DNA of 39,336 bases from Gryganskiella cystojenkinii. Taxonomy: Eukaryota > Mortierellomycota > Mortierellomycetes > Mortierellales > Mortierellaceae. Under the pieces are notes generated by a model that was not told the origin of the DNA, made no database searches, and worked only from the letters and a program-made list of their open reading frames with translations. Below are positions 21,757 through 33,857 of the stretch, one piece after another. The stretch spans positions 1 through 39,336 of the forward strand of contig JAAAIG010000211.1 of assembly GCA_015852425.1 (NCBI GenBank). Reading direction: 5' to 3'. Numbering within the stretch: position 1 is the first letter of the stretch; each line of letters starts with the position of its first letter. A program made the translations under genes and the position numbers.

Positions 21757-22945
21757 AATACAAATCAGGTAAAAAGAGAGACTACCGTTGGTGTTGTGAA
21801 TGCTGACCGCAAAAATGATTGGAACGAGAGAAACGTGGCAAAAACGCGATTGTTAGGTGGGTGAAATTTTTTTTTTGAAAAAAAATCTCTCATTCTCTGG
21901 TCTCTCGCTCCATCTCCTTGCCTCCAACCGGAGAGAAACTACTGTGCACGACCAATCTCGACTACTGACCGTTGGTGTCTGTCCCTATTGTGTGGCCAAG
22001 GATAGAGATAACTTATCCTGACTCTGCCACATAGTTTGCAAAAAGCAGTCTCATGCTCAAAAGCCATTCACTCTGCTTCCCTCTTCCCATGACACAAACA
22101 AAAAAACGAAAAAGAAAATCGTTTTCATATTTATCGAGTCAATCGGAACGCGTGGTGGCACACTGACAGTTGAATGGTTCCACGAACGACAAAAACACAA
22201 AACAACCAAAAAACTATCTATTCTCCCGTGAAAATTATGTATGGGAACTTTTAACAAAGCGTTTTCGTTCATAAACAACACTAAGTCCCATGGCCGCGAC
22301 AATATCGGTCATCTACAATCATGATTTCTTTGTTTATCTGTGTGCGTGTGTGAGCGTGCAGCTGCAGAGGTCAGCAGGATCTGCCTTCTTTCTTTTGAGT
22401 GGCAAGATCAAGTTTGAAAGAGGTTCTTACAGATGACACTTTGAAAGGTCTAGTTTTTTTATGCCTCAAACAAAAGCTAATCATGAGGACAAACCCGGCG
22501 AAGCCCACTCTTGCTCGCCTTTTTCTGTTGTTGTTTGTGCCGGGAACATTGCGAATGACCCAGGCAGGTGGCGCCAAGAGTAGGAGAAGAATACTGAGAG
22601 ACTGTTTCAAACAAGAACTTGCAGACCGTGCTCGGAGAGCCACGCAGTCGACCGCATGCCAGAGAACTTGTTCTGCTTTTCGAGGAATCTCCCTCACCTT
22701 CTTTCTCTTTTTACCTTCTTCTTCAGCTCATTCTCTCTTTTTGTCTTTTCTTTTCATTTCTTTCAACTTTAAACTATACCCCCATTCCTACCATTTTTTG
22801 TTGAACCCTGTGCATAATCCAATTGTCAAACTTAAATACTCCCCACTCTTTCCTTTCATTTTTGCACTCACAAGCATAATTTTTCCTCCTTCACAAATAT
22901 CAAGCTTCCAAACTCTTAAGAATCGAGCGAACGCAAAACGCAAAC
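21757..22945. other. Spacer between the two TLC genes
   Basis: About 1.2 kb with no recognised gene. An open frame at 22399-23019 starts without ATG and runs into the leader of copy 2; its first half (to about 22670) is not obviously low-complexity, but no family is recognised. T-rich/CT-rich leader sequence fills 22680-22900. A hairpin at 21991-22031 is listed separately. Confidence 0.45.
21991..22031 (+). other. Two-step hairpin downstream of TLC copy 1
   Basis: TGTGGC (21991-21996) pairs with GCCACA (22026-22031), and AGGATA (21999-22004) pairs with TATCCT (22014-22019) around a 9-base loop. It lies about 235 bases after the stop of copy 1, so it may be in the 3' UTR or may act in DNA. 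No function assigned. Confidence 0.4.
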
Positions 22946-24820
22946 ATGTTCTCATCCACAGCAAGTTCATATTTGCCCCCAAGGCTCCTCTCTCGTCAAG
23001 AGCCCCTTCTCTTTTGTAATTTTGACCTCAACCCCAACACTTCGGTCTTTGGCCAGACATTTGTGGCCGCAACACTTTTCCAGATAACAGGATTTTACCT
23101 CTTTCGTCATTTTGTACCAGAGCTCGCTGTCCGGAAACGGAGACTCTCATGGGTTCTGACCTTCTTTTCCTCCCTTGTCCTCTTTACGGGCACGTTCACG
23201 CTCTCGTCCAATATGGAGTGGACTCGAGGACACGATCCACCTCTACCAGTAGAAGGACATGGTGAACATCGACACGAAGGCTGGCAACCACTGCTGTCGA
23301 TGCGAGCTTTCCCACTGGAATCCAGTGTGGCGACCATGTACTCTGCTTATTTTGTGAGTTACCTGATCTGCGATCTCATTTTGGGTATGATTCACTACCG
23401 TGCCTACATCGATCCCCTCTCGGGTTGGTGCCACCATCTGGGTTATCTCGCTGTGGTCTCTAATGCCACCCTACAAAATAACGTCTCGACCCTCTTTGCC
23501 ATGGGCACCCCCATCGAAGGTGAGTTTCCATGCCCTTAACTTCTGACTAAATCTTTTGTCTCCTATCTTCTTTTTTTTTATTTTTAAAAAAAAATTGATC
23601 TAGTTGAACATGACAGAAGAGCTCATGCTTTCCTCTCTGGGGGTATTTTTTTGTTTTTGTTTTTTTTTCCCCCATAAAATATAGTTTCGACCATTTTCCT
23701 GGCGTCTGGACACATCTTCCCCCAACTCCGGTCCGATTTCCTGTTTGCGACATCCTTCTTTTTAGGTCGAATCATCTACCCCGTCGTGCTGTTGCCCGAA
23801 TTGTTCTTGAACGTGGACTCGCGATTTTGTTGGAAGGTTGGATTGATGGCCCTGATGGTCCACGTGCACTGGTTCAAGAAATTTGTTGAACAACAAATTC
23901 GTTACTACCGTGCCCGACATTCTGCACCAACCACCCTCAATGCTTCAACCACGACCAAGACTGTGCAGCAGGACGAAAAGGAGGGTAGTCGGACACAGAT
24001 ATCGACCAAAATCGCTAACGACCAAAGAGTCTCGACCCTGTCCAAAAAAACGACTCCTGAGCAGCAACAACTACAAGTTCGACCATCCAAGATCCCTGGA
24101 ATCGTTATCGAGTATGCGACCAAAGAAAACAAGAAAGATACACTGAAGGTCGTCGAGATCATGAGAAACAACGCGATGGCAGAGATACCAGAGGAGGTTC
24201 AAACTCTCCAAGGCAATGACGAAGACACGACCAAGCTCGTTCAAGTTCTCACCAGCAGGAAGAGCGTGACACGACCCTCACTCCCAGAGATCCTGCTGGT
24301 GGATGTTGTCAACAACAGGCACGATTCCCAAGAAGTATCAAGTCCCTCAACCACCAAGACGATGGAGCAGTTGTTGAAAGAGTGTGCTGGTGATGAAGAA
24401 GAGTTTGTCCGGCATTGGCCCATCTCATCAAGATCCAACAAGACCTTCTCCGCCGTCGCTATGAAACGTCTCATGTCCAGCCAGGGCAAGGGCAACCTCG
24501 ACAGCAATGGTGCTGTTGCCCTTGGAGGTCCCGAGTCAAGGACAACAGGCGGCGTGTTGCAAGGCATCAGTCGTGCCTCCTCGATGCGTGATAGCCGTCG
24601 TCGCATCAGCCTGGACGCGGTTCGATTTGAGGAACCAGTCGTGGTCAAGGTCAAGGAAAGGACGGTGGATGAGGCCTTGACATTGCGTTCAAGACGACCT
24701 AAATCCTCTCTGCTGAACGAGGACAAGGCCAAGGCAGCTATCCAGATAGCCAATCATGATATTGAGTACAACGAGACGATCCGGGTGAGTCGACGCGGGA
24801 TCGTCGCCGTTAATGCATAA
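22946..24820 (+). CDS. TLC-domain multi-span membrane protein, copy 2
   Basis: Two exons: 22946-23519 and 23685-24820, giving 569 residues. It is a paralogue of the gene just upstream. Shared features include LSWVLTFFSS (copy 1 LSWVLGFFSA), LILGMIHYR, a His-His pair at 163-164 (WCHHLGYLAVV) and MGTPIE exactly 22 residues after the second His, then STIFLASGHIFP. The single intron falls at the same codon and phase (after GTPIE, phase 1) as in copy 1. The Ser/Thr insert of copy 1 is replaced here by a short His/Pro loop. After the last span (about residue 260) comes a 300-residue charged, disordered tail unlike that of copy 1. A lipid-linked endomembrane role is inferred from the TLC family; no substrate can be named. 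Confidence 0.85.
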
Positions 24821-25240
24821 AACACGATGTATGTGATCTGTAAATTGAGCAAAGAACAAAAGTAAAAACATTGCAAAATAAAACTTTGAAAGGAGCACCT
24901 GTTCTCTCGGACTTGATGCGCCCAAAAGCGGAAAAAGGGAGAACGTTAGGTGCCCTTTTCATAATATGAAATACAGTAGTGCCTTTGTGCAATAAGCTAA
25001 TTTAAAGTGAAGGGGTCTGATGCTCTCAGCCTTGTCCTGTTGACAATTCGCATCACATCGCTCTCTTTCATCCCTTTTCTCTTCCATTCTTGAACCTCCT
25101 TACATTGTTGAATTCGACTCCGTTTTACATCCTACTCAAACACTCTCTACAACACAAAGCCAGCCTTTTTTTTGCACTGGACTCTTTTTCTTTTCTCTCT
25201 CTTTCCAGCTCTCTTCTCTTACACAAAACATATTTCGAGA
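24821..25240. other. Spacer before tetraspanin
   Basis: Contains AATAAAA at about 24876 near the end of TLC copy 2 and a CT-rich leader before the tetraspanin ATG. Nothing else seen. Confidence 0.55.
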
Positions 25241-26577
25241 ATGGCAACACTACGGAAACTGCAACGCTACTTCTTTGTCTTCGTCACCATCTATATGATC
25301 ACCGGTGTTGGTGCATTGGTCATGGGCACGCTCTGGCTGAGACAGTCGGACGAGGGTGCGCCTCGCGAGGCTGTCATCTCGCGCTCTATTGAAAAGGGTA
25401 CATTTGCAACATACCACGAAATGCACGCATAGCCAATGTTACATTACGAATACACGTCAAGAAACAAATTTGACCCGAAGGAACACGAGCAACGATCATA
25501 GAACAGGGACCAGGGAACAGTGGCCGGTCAACATCCCGGTTATGTCATTCAGTAGTACGACCACTCCACAGTTATTGCCGAAACACCACTGCGACTCTAT
25601 TCGTACTTACTCCCTCACAGGACCAAACTCGAAGAGAACATCTCTGAAACCGAGAATGCAATGCAGATTATGAGGCAGACCTGGAGCCCATCGACCTCGA
25701 CTCCGTGGACATAAAAAAACCCCCCCGTCATTCACTCTCTCTCCCCTTCTTTTTGGGTTCTTGTGCCGTTTTCTCAAACCTGGGTTCCTGAAATTAAAAA
25801 TTCCTCACTTTCTCTTTCAATTGGACCCTACCTCTTTTGCAGCTGGCACGTTCATTGGCGCAATAGTAGCAGTAACTTCCCTGGTCGGCTACATTGGCGG
25901 AATTGCCCCTGTGCGACGCAAGAATTTTTTGTTGGCCTTTGCCTGGTTGATGGTTCTTGCCGTGATCGCAGAACTCTCACTCGGTGGCATTATCTGGTTC
26001 AAGACTCTTAGAATGAGATCCTTGGTAAGCGTGAAAATGAGAAGCTCCCAGGACCTTCAAAAGGCTACAAATCATGTAGAATAATATCCGAGTTCTTACC
26101 TAACCAACGTTTTCGCTCCATTGTTTTTCCTCCTCGGAAACAGTTCGCAGGTCAATGGTTGGGAGATTGGAAAGACCCACTCAAGATCGCTTTCCAGGAT
26201 ATGGTATGCTACTCTAATTATTTGCAATCTTTTTACTTTTTTTCATTTCTGACCGACCCGTTTCTTATCTTTCCATTTTCTTTTCGCAGACAAGTTTGAC
26301 AGGATATGGTCAATGTTGTGGATACAAGGCCGATCAGAACGTGGTCGCATCAGGAGCATGTATCGCGACACCTTCAAAATTCCCAGGTTGCGAGGAAAAG
26401 GTTGCTGCTTTTGCGGATAGTTACTTGCGAAAGCTTTATACCTCCCTTTTCGGATTCACCGTGGTGAACGTGATTTGTTTCGTGAGCAATATTATCTTAA
26501 TCCAAGCACGAAACGACGAGGAACGGTATATCCGAATCGGTCGAAAAGAAGGCAGGACCTACAAGAACTCGATCTAG
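25241..26577 (+). CDS. Tetraspanin-like membrane protein
   Basis: Four exons: 25241-25397, 25843-26024, 26144-26203 and 26290-26577, giving 228 residues. There are four hydrophobic spans: TM1 (FFVFVTIYMITGVGALVMG), TM2 (FIGAIVAVTSLVGYIGG), TM3 (FAWLMVLAVIAELSLGGIIW) and TM4 (LFGFTVVNVICFVSNIILI). The large extracellular loop between TM3 and TM4 has the defining CCG motif (C142, C143, G144) and two further cysteines (C157, C167). This gives the four-cysteine tetraspanin pattern in a compact loop of roughly 75 residues. Tetraspanins organise plasma-membrane microdomains; in other fungi some are needed for polarised growth or host penetration. The role here is unknown. Intron 1 is unusually long (445 bases). 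Confidence 0.85.
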
Positions 26578-27371
26578 AGGGTGTACCACAAAAAAGTAAA
26601 TCATACAATCGATTGAACCCCATTTCTTAAAGCATACACCGGATGTTCTTCGTCTCCTTGGAAAGACAACATTAAAAGGAAATATTCTAGTTCCTCATAT
26701 TGAGTTTTGGACAAAGATGCTTTCGATGGCAGAGGGGGGGGAGGTTAATGGAAGCAAATGAAACGAGCAATCCAACTTGGTCATTAATGGTGGCCCATAC
26801 CCCACCATCGGCGGGTTCTTTTCTTCGCACGAGGAAAAGCATGGGCCACTCTTAGTTTGCTGAGCACCAATTTTTTCCTTGTAGGCAAAGAAAGGAATAC
26901 TCTCAGGAAGACCCTGTTGGCCTCTGCGTGATTTACTAGGGTCCAATTTTTTTTTCATGGTGCCCAGCTGTTCATCTATCCACCCAGCGTGTAGTCTGGG
27001 AACCATATCAATGTGTTCCAATAAAAATTGTACTTTTGAAGACGGTGGCGAGTCGCAGCGCCTGCACGTGACCAAACAATATCAATGATATTTTTGGCCC
27101 CTTTTGAAAGAAGGAAGGGGAGGGGGGGGGGGATACAATGACATCCTTATCCACTTTACTTGTTTCTCTTCTTTCGCTTCACTCCTTCTTTTTTTATTTA
27201 TCACCTCATTCCTCTCCTTTGTCTCATTGCATCGCCTTTTTCTCAATCACAAACAGAAAACAGACGCGCATTCATACCCGCATTTCCACACGCTTCTTCC
27301 TTTCTTTCTTTACATCTATTTGAATCAAATACCTTTATTTATTTTTTTGATTTCCACAGCATTGTCCAGAA
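26578..27371. other. Spacer before the TBC Rab GAP
   Basis: A 126-codon minus-strand frame (27075-26695) starts with ATG and is not low-complexity, but matches no family I know and has no clear promoter; chance is likely. A G-run at about 27118-27132 and a CT/T-rich leader (27165-27360) precede the GAP gene. Confidence 0.45.
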
Positions 27372-30300
27372 ATGATGGTCAACAAGCAGACTTCACTCAC
27401 ATCCCAGGACGGCGCCGACTTTGATCCCATTGATAACTATGGTACCAGTTCCTCCGATACTGAAACCGCAACAGATCATACCAAGGACCCAATAACGAAC
27501 ACCGTCCACAAAGTTCTCGCGCCTGCAGCTGAAAAACAAACCCGAAACTCTTGGGAAGAAAACGACAGTGACGATGAACCTTATCCTGCGGAGGCCTATG
27601 GATATGGTCCTGACGACGAGGATTATGCTGATGAAGAGGAAGAAGACGAAGAAGAGGAAGAGGAAGATCACAAAGAGAGGCTCAAGAAGACCTCCCCACC
27701 AGCACGAACCTTTGATCAATCCGCTTCCGAGGACGAAGACGACCAAGGTGGTGATGACAACAAGACGAACAAAGACCGTGCCCAGGGCAAAAAGAATCCA
27801 AATCTATTCTTGGACAGAGCGACCGGTCCACGAGCTTCTGTCAACTCTTCAAAGTCTTACTCCAGTCACACTAAGCACCACTCTTTTGGTTATGACGATG
27901 GGGACAGGCCAGAGCCCTCCGAGTCCGAGTCCGAGTCAAATTCAGAGTCAGAATCAGACAGGGAACAGCCATTTGTGAACGCCCCATCGTCCCCTCCTGC
28001 TCCGCCAATTCCGTCCAGGTCCCGCCCCGTTTCAATTTCTCTCCCTTCAATCGCAACGCACCACGTCGATTCGCCACCACTTTCTCGCTCGTCCGCAATT
28101 GACGACGCCGCTGCCACTGCATCATCCCCTCAGGTAACCCCTATTCAAGAACAGAGCATTGATAGTTCCAGCTTGTCGGCCACGTCCCCACCAGCGTCAC
28201 CAACACTAGCCACTATAGAGAAATCTTCTCAAGAGTCCTTGTCCCAGCCAACGATTAACACACCTGATTCACCGAGGCAAACACTACAGAGGCACTCGAG
28301 CACAGACAGTGACTCTTCCACCTCGTTCCACGACGTCCGCTCTCCGTCCTCGAATAGTCGATCTGGAGCATCTCAACGGCCCAACGTCTTCCACCGTTCC
28401 GTCTCAAGTTCATCCTCCGCCAAAGGTCTTGTCAACGGACATCGCGACCCGAGATCGCTGTCTTACTCGGACGTATCTGATGCAGAACTGAATGACATAT
28501 CTCTGGACGAGCCCGCCCCTGAAGCACCTAGAAGAAGTACAACCGCGGCCCGTGCCCCAGTGGCGCCATCGACAGCTGGATTCCCTTCGAGTTTCTTTGG
28601 GACTCGACCTCATCCTAAATCCCAGCAACTCAACCATCAGTTGCCACCAGTAGGCGCAGGAGGAGCACCGGCAAACACCTCGCCAACCTTGTCAGCGTCT
28701 CCGCCCGAAGCCCGACCAAGCAATAGTCGAAATACCTCGATTAGCTCCATTGCCAGTACAATCCAGGGAGCCTTTATGGGACGTGCCTTTGGTGGTAACC
28801 CAGCTGCAGCGGCTGCTTCCACACCAAGGACACCGAGTCGGACGAGTCAACGTGGATCCAATGCCGGGATCATGAACATTTCTACAGGCGGAATCGACCT
28901 TAGACCCTCGAACAACATCAGTCCCGAAAGAGCTTCGACCTTCTCGACCATGACCACGGACTCGAACATGGACCTGTTGTTGGCACGATTAGAGGCTCAG
29001 AACTCGATATTGGAGCAGGACTCCAAGCGACGACTGACCACAGATACAGAAATGGACCGGGCACTGGGTCATGCCAAAGAAGAATCCACAAGCGAAGATG
29101 TGGATTGGGGTAAGTTTTGCATTAGGACTTTGACTATCGGCTGGTGCGTTGAGTGGTTTCTTTTTGGCTGTTTTGTATAGTCCTCAGCCAATTTTTCTTC
29201 TAACCACAATCCTTTTTATTCACCATGACGTTCGATATCGACAATAGACTATTGGGGCGCATTGATGCACGATTACAATACAGTGGTCAAGAGAAACCCC
29301 AAGCAGCTCACTCAGATGATCCAAAAGGGAGTCCCACCAGCGCTTCGAGGACTCATCTGGCAACTGCTGGCGAAATCCAAGGATCCTGCACTGGAGGATA
29401 AGTACGCAGAACTGTTGAAGAGCACCAGCACTCACGAGAAACAGATCAGTCGGGATATGAGCCGAACTTTTCCCAACCATGAACACTTTCAAGCCGATGG
29501 ACTCGGTCAGGAATCGCTGTTTAATGTGGTCAAAGCCTACAGTCTCTATGACCCCGAAGTCGGCTACTGTCAGGGTCTGAGCTTTGTTGTCGGACCATTG
29601 CTCTTGAACGTACGTGTCTTTATTGGGTTCGTTTTGTAATGACATAATGCCTGCTAAAGTGTTTATTCTACCCAAAACTAATACATATCGTAAATTGTTC
29701 GATCTTTCATGCTATAGATGCCTGACGAGGAAGCGTTCTGTGTGTTGGTCCGGATGATGAGCACTTATGACATGCGAGGACATTTCACACCCGAGATGGG
29801 AATGCTTCAGCTTCGACTCTACCAATATGAACAACTCATGGAGGAGACCGTGCCCCTGATTGCGAAACATTTCCAGACCCAGGGAATCCGATCGACGATG
29901 TATGCGTCCCAATGGTTCATGACACTGTTCGCATACAAGTTTCCTCTGGAGCTGGTCTTTAGAGTATATGACATCTTGTTTGTCGAGGGAGTCGATTCCC
30001 TCCTGCGATTTGCGATTGCGCTCCTCAAGGCTAACCATGACCAGATCCTGAACCACGATTTTGAGACCCTGATTGAGTTTTTGAAGAATGGGCTCTTTGA
30101 GCCTTACAAGGTAAAAAGATCTTCAACACGCACAACTTCGTAAAAAAATGCGAGAAAAAGTAGATCCAATCTTTTCTGACACTGTTTCGATTTGATTTGA
30201 TATTTTTTTTTCTTTTTAATGTAGAACGATGCGAGCTTGCTCATCCAAGATGCTTATAATGTCAAGGTGACCCCCAAGAAATTGACCCAATATGCTCAAA

Positions 30301-30761
30301 AGTACCAAGCTATGATCCAGAAGCAACAGACTGAGCTCGCAGCAGAGGAATCTCTTAAGGAGGCGAACCGTCAATTATCATTACACGTTCGTCGTCTTGA
30401 AGGGTCGATCCATACGATCAACAAGGAGCATGTTGAGATGGCCAAGGAATTGATCTCGCGCAAACTGGAGATGGCTCAGTTACAGGACCAAAACGATGTT
30501 TTGACTCAAAAGGTCTCAGACCTGACCAGGATTGTGGATTCACAAGCCAAGGAGGTTGAAGAGAAATATCGGGATGAGATCCAAGAGGTGCTGACGAGGA
30601 ATGTCGAGTTGGCTAGGAAAAATGAGCAAGTTGAGGATCAACTCGCGTACCTGGAGAACTTGGTGATCGAGACAAAGATGAGGTACGCAGAGAGTGAGAA
30701 TGAGAAGGATGCATTGACGAGGAAACTCAACGATTTGAGAAAAGCCTTGGGTGTTGCATAA
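27372..30761 (+). CDS. GYP5: Gyp5/EVI5-like TBC-domain Rab GTPase-activating protein
   Basis: Four exons: 27372-29109, 29248-29609, 29718-30110 and 30225-30761, giving 1009 residues. Residues 1-540 are disordered and Ser/Pro/Asp/Glu-rich, with an acidic run near residues 90-110. The TBC domain begins near residue 600 (KGVPPALRGLIWQLL). It carries both catalytic fingers: R652 in IxxDxxR (ISRDMSR) and Q688 in YCQG. The third motif region is RVYDILFVEGVDSLLRFAIA. The last 150 residues form a coiled coil. This order matches yeast Gyp5/Gyl1 and animal EVI5, which stimulate GTP hydrolysis by Rabs such as Ypt1/Sec4 on exocytic membranes. Two ATGs are adjacent at the start (27372 and 27375). Confidence 0.94.
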
Positions 30762-31594
30762 AACGGATCTCAGGCAGTCCGTCATCAAACATATATCCCC
30801 TTTCCCCTCCCTTACTTTAGAACAATAATAAGCATCTCGTCGATGGAAACCAGTAGACAGGGTCCCCTTATGATTATGATTGCGAGCTGGGTTGCAAAAT
30901 CGATGAATAGGTTGAGACAAAGTGAAAGTGGTGTTAATTTAGTTTGGTGCGCTATTCTCAAAATAGACCGCGAAAAGCGGGACTCTTTCTTGGGGGAAAT
31001 CTCTTGGTGCTGTGTCTGGACTCATTCGAGGATCATCATAAAAACAGGAACAAACAACGGAGGTATGGAAGAGAAGAGAGAAATTCGCGACTTTGCGTCA
31101 GATTCACATTTGGAGCAAAGCGGGACAAACGGTGAGGGTGGACACCAATTGACTTTTCCAGAGCTATCTTAATTGTTGCATAATTTTTTTTTGTGCGCTT
31201 GATTTCGGGGGTCTTTTTCTTCTTGTTGGATAGGGAGGTGCGTGAACAGAGGGCTTTTGAGAAGAGGCAGAAAAAGGACCTTTGGCTTTTGGGAAATCGA
31301 GCCAGTGACAGACGCTAAGGTTCAGCAGAAGACGCACCAGTCCTGAGAAAGATTGGAGCGAGTGAGGTAAGCGGAGGAATATGAAAATCTTACTGGTTTT
31401 GTGACTACAGAAAAAGATGGTCCGAGTTAGCCGAGGGGGTCATGGGTGTCATTTTTTTTTTTATTTGGACTCAATCTTCTCTCGTTTTCTTTTTTCCTTT
31501 CTTCTCTTTCATTTCTTCTCTTCTTCTTCTTCAGCCTCTCCCACTTGTATTTCCCCCTTTTCACCCATAGCCCACACTCACACACAACAACAAC
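30762..31594. other. Spacer between Rab GAP and DUF7721-like gene
   Basis: No recognised gene. Two open frames (30843-31172 and 30944-31135) overlap in different frames and look accidental. The right end (31460-31594) is a CT-rich leader followed by ACAACAACAAC just before the next ATG, a typical A-rich start context. Confidence 0.55.
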
Positions 31595-32694
31595 ATGGAT
31601 CTTCTTCAAGGTGTTCTTGCCAACTTTAGCGAGCATTCGTCTCGCGTGTCTGACAACGATGAAGGTAACAAACAATAGCTGTTTTCTCACTCTGCACCTG
31701 CTCTGAACAGGATTAGGGAGCCAACCTCTGCATCCTTTTCTTTTCTGACACTATGTCAACGCCATCATCTGTACCTCATCGCCACTCTTTCTTCCAAAGA
31801 GAGGAGAAAGAGACGGATACAAGTGGTTGACGAAACGTCATCAACAGTTTGCACACCATGAAAACATTTAACCAAGCAAAGAAGCGATCTAGTACAATCA
31901 GAGTAGCGACACGCTCTGAAGCCACCTTGTGAGGTCTTTGTTGAAAAAGCATATGGGCCACGATTGGAATACATTGTGGACAAGCATTTTTTTTTCTCAC
32001 GCGAATTTTCATTTTCTCGCAAATTCCTCCCCCTTCCCCACCCCCCCTTGTCGTGTGTTCGTTGGACCCGTTCTCCCTTCAATCCCGGTGCCTTCTGTCG
32101 TTTCTCCTTTTGCTGAAATACTCTATCGACCCTTAGATACCTCCTTTGACTACTAACTCATGAAACAACTTTTCTTCTCAAAAAATTGTCATAGATAAGG
32201 AGATCATGAACAGATCTCTGAGCAATGTTCACAACAACGGTGTCGAGCCTCCCCAGGAGTCGGAAATTCACGAAGCCAAGGCTGTGCACCAAAAGGTCTA
32301 CCAGGAAGGTGCCGCAGCCTCGGATGAGGATCTTGGCAAGGCTGCTGGTGTCGAGGCCTTTCACTCTTACGAGAAGGCAGAGGAGTCTGGATCCAGTGGT
32401 GGTGGACAGGGCCAGTTGATCCAGATGGCGATGGCCGAGGCCATGAAGATGTTCTCGAGCGGTGGAGGATCTGACAAGGGTGCAGTGATCCAGTCTGCGA
32501 TTGCGATGGCGACCAAGTTGTTCATGGGCAAGTCTGGTGCCGGTGGTGGAGGTGTTGCCCAGTTGATGTCGATGTTCGGTGGCAAGGGTGGTGAGGGCGG
32601 CTCCAGTGGATTGGCGGGTTTAATGAGCAACCCCCAGGTCGCTGGTATGCTCGAGAACCCTGCCGTCAGCGGTATGTTCAAGAAGTTTATGTAG
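31595..32694 (+). CDS. DUF7721-like fungal low-complexity protein
   Basis: Two exons: 31595-31664 and 32195-32694, giving 189 residues. The N-terminal half has the pattern of fungal DUF7721 ('beta-flanking') proteins: a helix with AKAVHQKVYQEGAA, then LGKAAGVEAFHSYEK. The C-terminal half is Gly/Ser-rich with repeated amphipathic segments (LIQMAMAEAMKMFS, VIQSAIAMATKLFMG, AQLMSMFGGKGG, GLAGLMSNPQVAGMLENPAV). No membrane span, signal peptide or enzyme motif is present. The function of the family is unknown. The family name is from memory and moderately sure. The 530-base intron is one of the longest in the window and contains no convincing gene. Confidence 0.75.
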
Positions 32695-33857
32695 AAGACA
32701 AGAAAACAGAACACAACACACACACACACACACGCAATATGTAAATAGTCGCAAAGTTAAAATCATTTTGACAATTGTCATTTGAACAATCGTCATTTGA
32801 AAGGGATTTCGTCATTTGACCTCTTTTTTTCATTGACGCTTGAAAAAAGCAGAAGTAGAGGGCTCTTGTGGGTGCCAACTTTAAGAAGATCGTGACAAGA
32901 GGAGCCATGATTGTGAAAGTGAAGTGGAACAAGAAAAAGTATAAAAATAAAGGGAAATCGAGGGTTGCACAGACGTGCACAGGCACAGGGACCAAGAAGA
33001 AGAGAAGGTGCTGGGAACAGGACGGGAAGCCTTTGCTTTCCCCTTCTCCCCCTGTTCGTCGTTTTTTTTTTTTTTTTTTGCTTTTTTTGCACGGTGCAAT
33101 CCAAAAAAGATTTTCTTTTTGCCCCTTTTTTTGAGTCTTTTTGAGCTTCTTTTTTCTCTTTGGACACCTTTTTTTCCTTCCCTTTTTGTTCATTACCATC
33201 ACCCTCTTCTTTGTTTCCTTTTCCATCTCATATTTCTTCATTGTGCTCTAAGTCAGTTTTAATCATTATTTTCAGAGACAGGCAGCACCCATCATCACAT
33301 TGCTCATCATCTCTTTCTCTTTTGTTCAAGTTTGCATCACCCCCGTGCCACCATCTTTTCTCTCTAGTTTACCTCCGAGAACAATCAACCCAAACGCCTT
33401 TCCTCTGACCCTCCACAACAACATACACACAGCACGCGCACACACACACAGACCAGGAAGGACAGAACCGACTGACTGCAAGAACCCTGAGAAAACTCTA
33501 CTCCTTCATTCTCCCCGAACGACGCACAAGAACATTATATACCCGAGACGTTGGCAAACCTTTTTGCCACACAGACATTCTACCACAGCCAACAGCAACA
33601 ACAACAATCCAGAGGGGAACCAAACTCGCCTCGTTCTCGACATCATTAATTGACGCACACCTCTTTTGCTGTCATCTTATCATCAACAACAACAAGAACA
33701 ACGACAGAGTCACTGCAATCGCACAGCAAAACACAGCCACGACCCAGAAACAAACATTAACAAAAGAAGACACTGACGAGGTCACCAGTTCTCCTCGACC
33801 CAAAAAGACCATTTCCAACAGCAACACATCTTTGAACCATTCTCATTAGAACAGACA
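32695..33857. other. Spacer before the CTDSPL2-like phosphatase
   Basis: Contains a CA dinucleotide run (about 32715-32734), an 18-base T-run (about 33062-33080) and a long CT/CA-rich leader rich in ACAACAACA (33400-33857). Antisense Lys-rich frames here are only the complement of T-rich sequence. No gene seen. Confidence 0.55.

Noticed and set aside
22371..23019. Overlapping plus (206 codons) and minus (108 codons) frames before TLC copy 2
   Set aside because: The plus frame lacks an ATG and merges into CT-rich leader; neither has family features.
26695..27075. 126-codon minus-strand frame
   Set aside because: Ordinary composition but no recognised family, no splice partners and no clear promoter; frames of this length occur by chance here.
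32687..33241. 184-codon Lys-rich minus-strand frame
   Set aside because: It is the complement of T-rich leader and spacer sequence, so the Lys runs are only A-runs read as codons.
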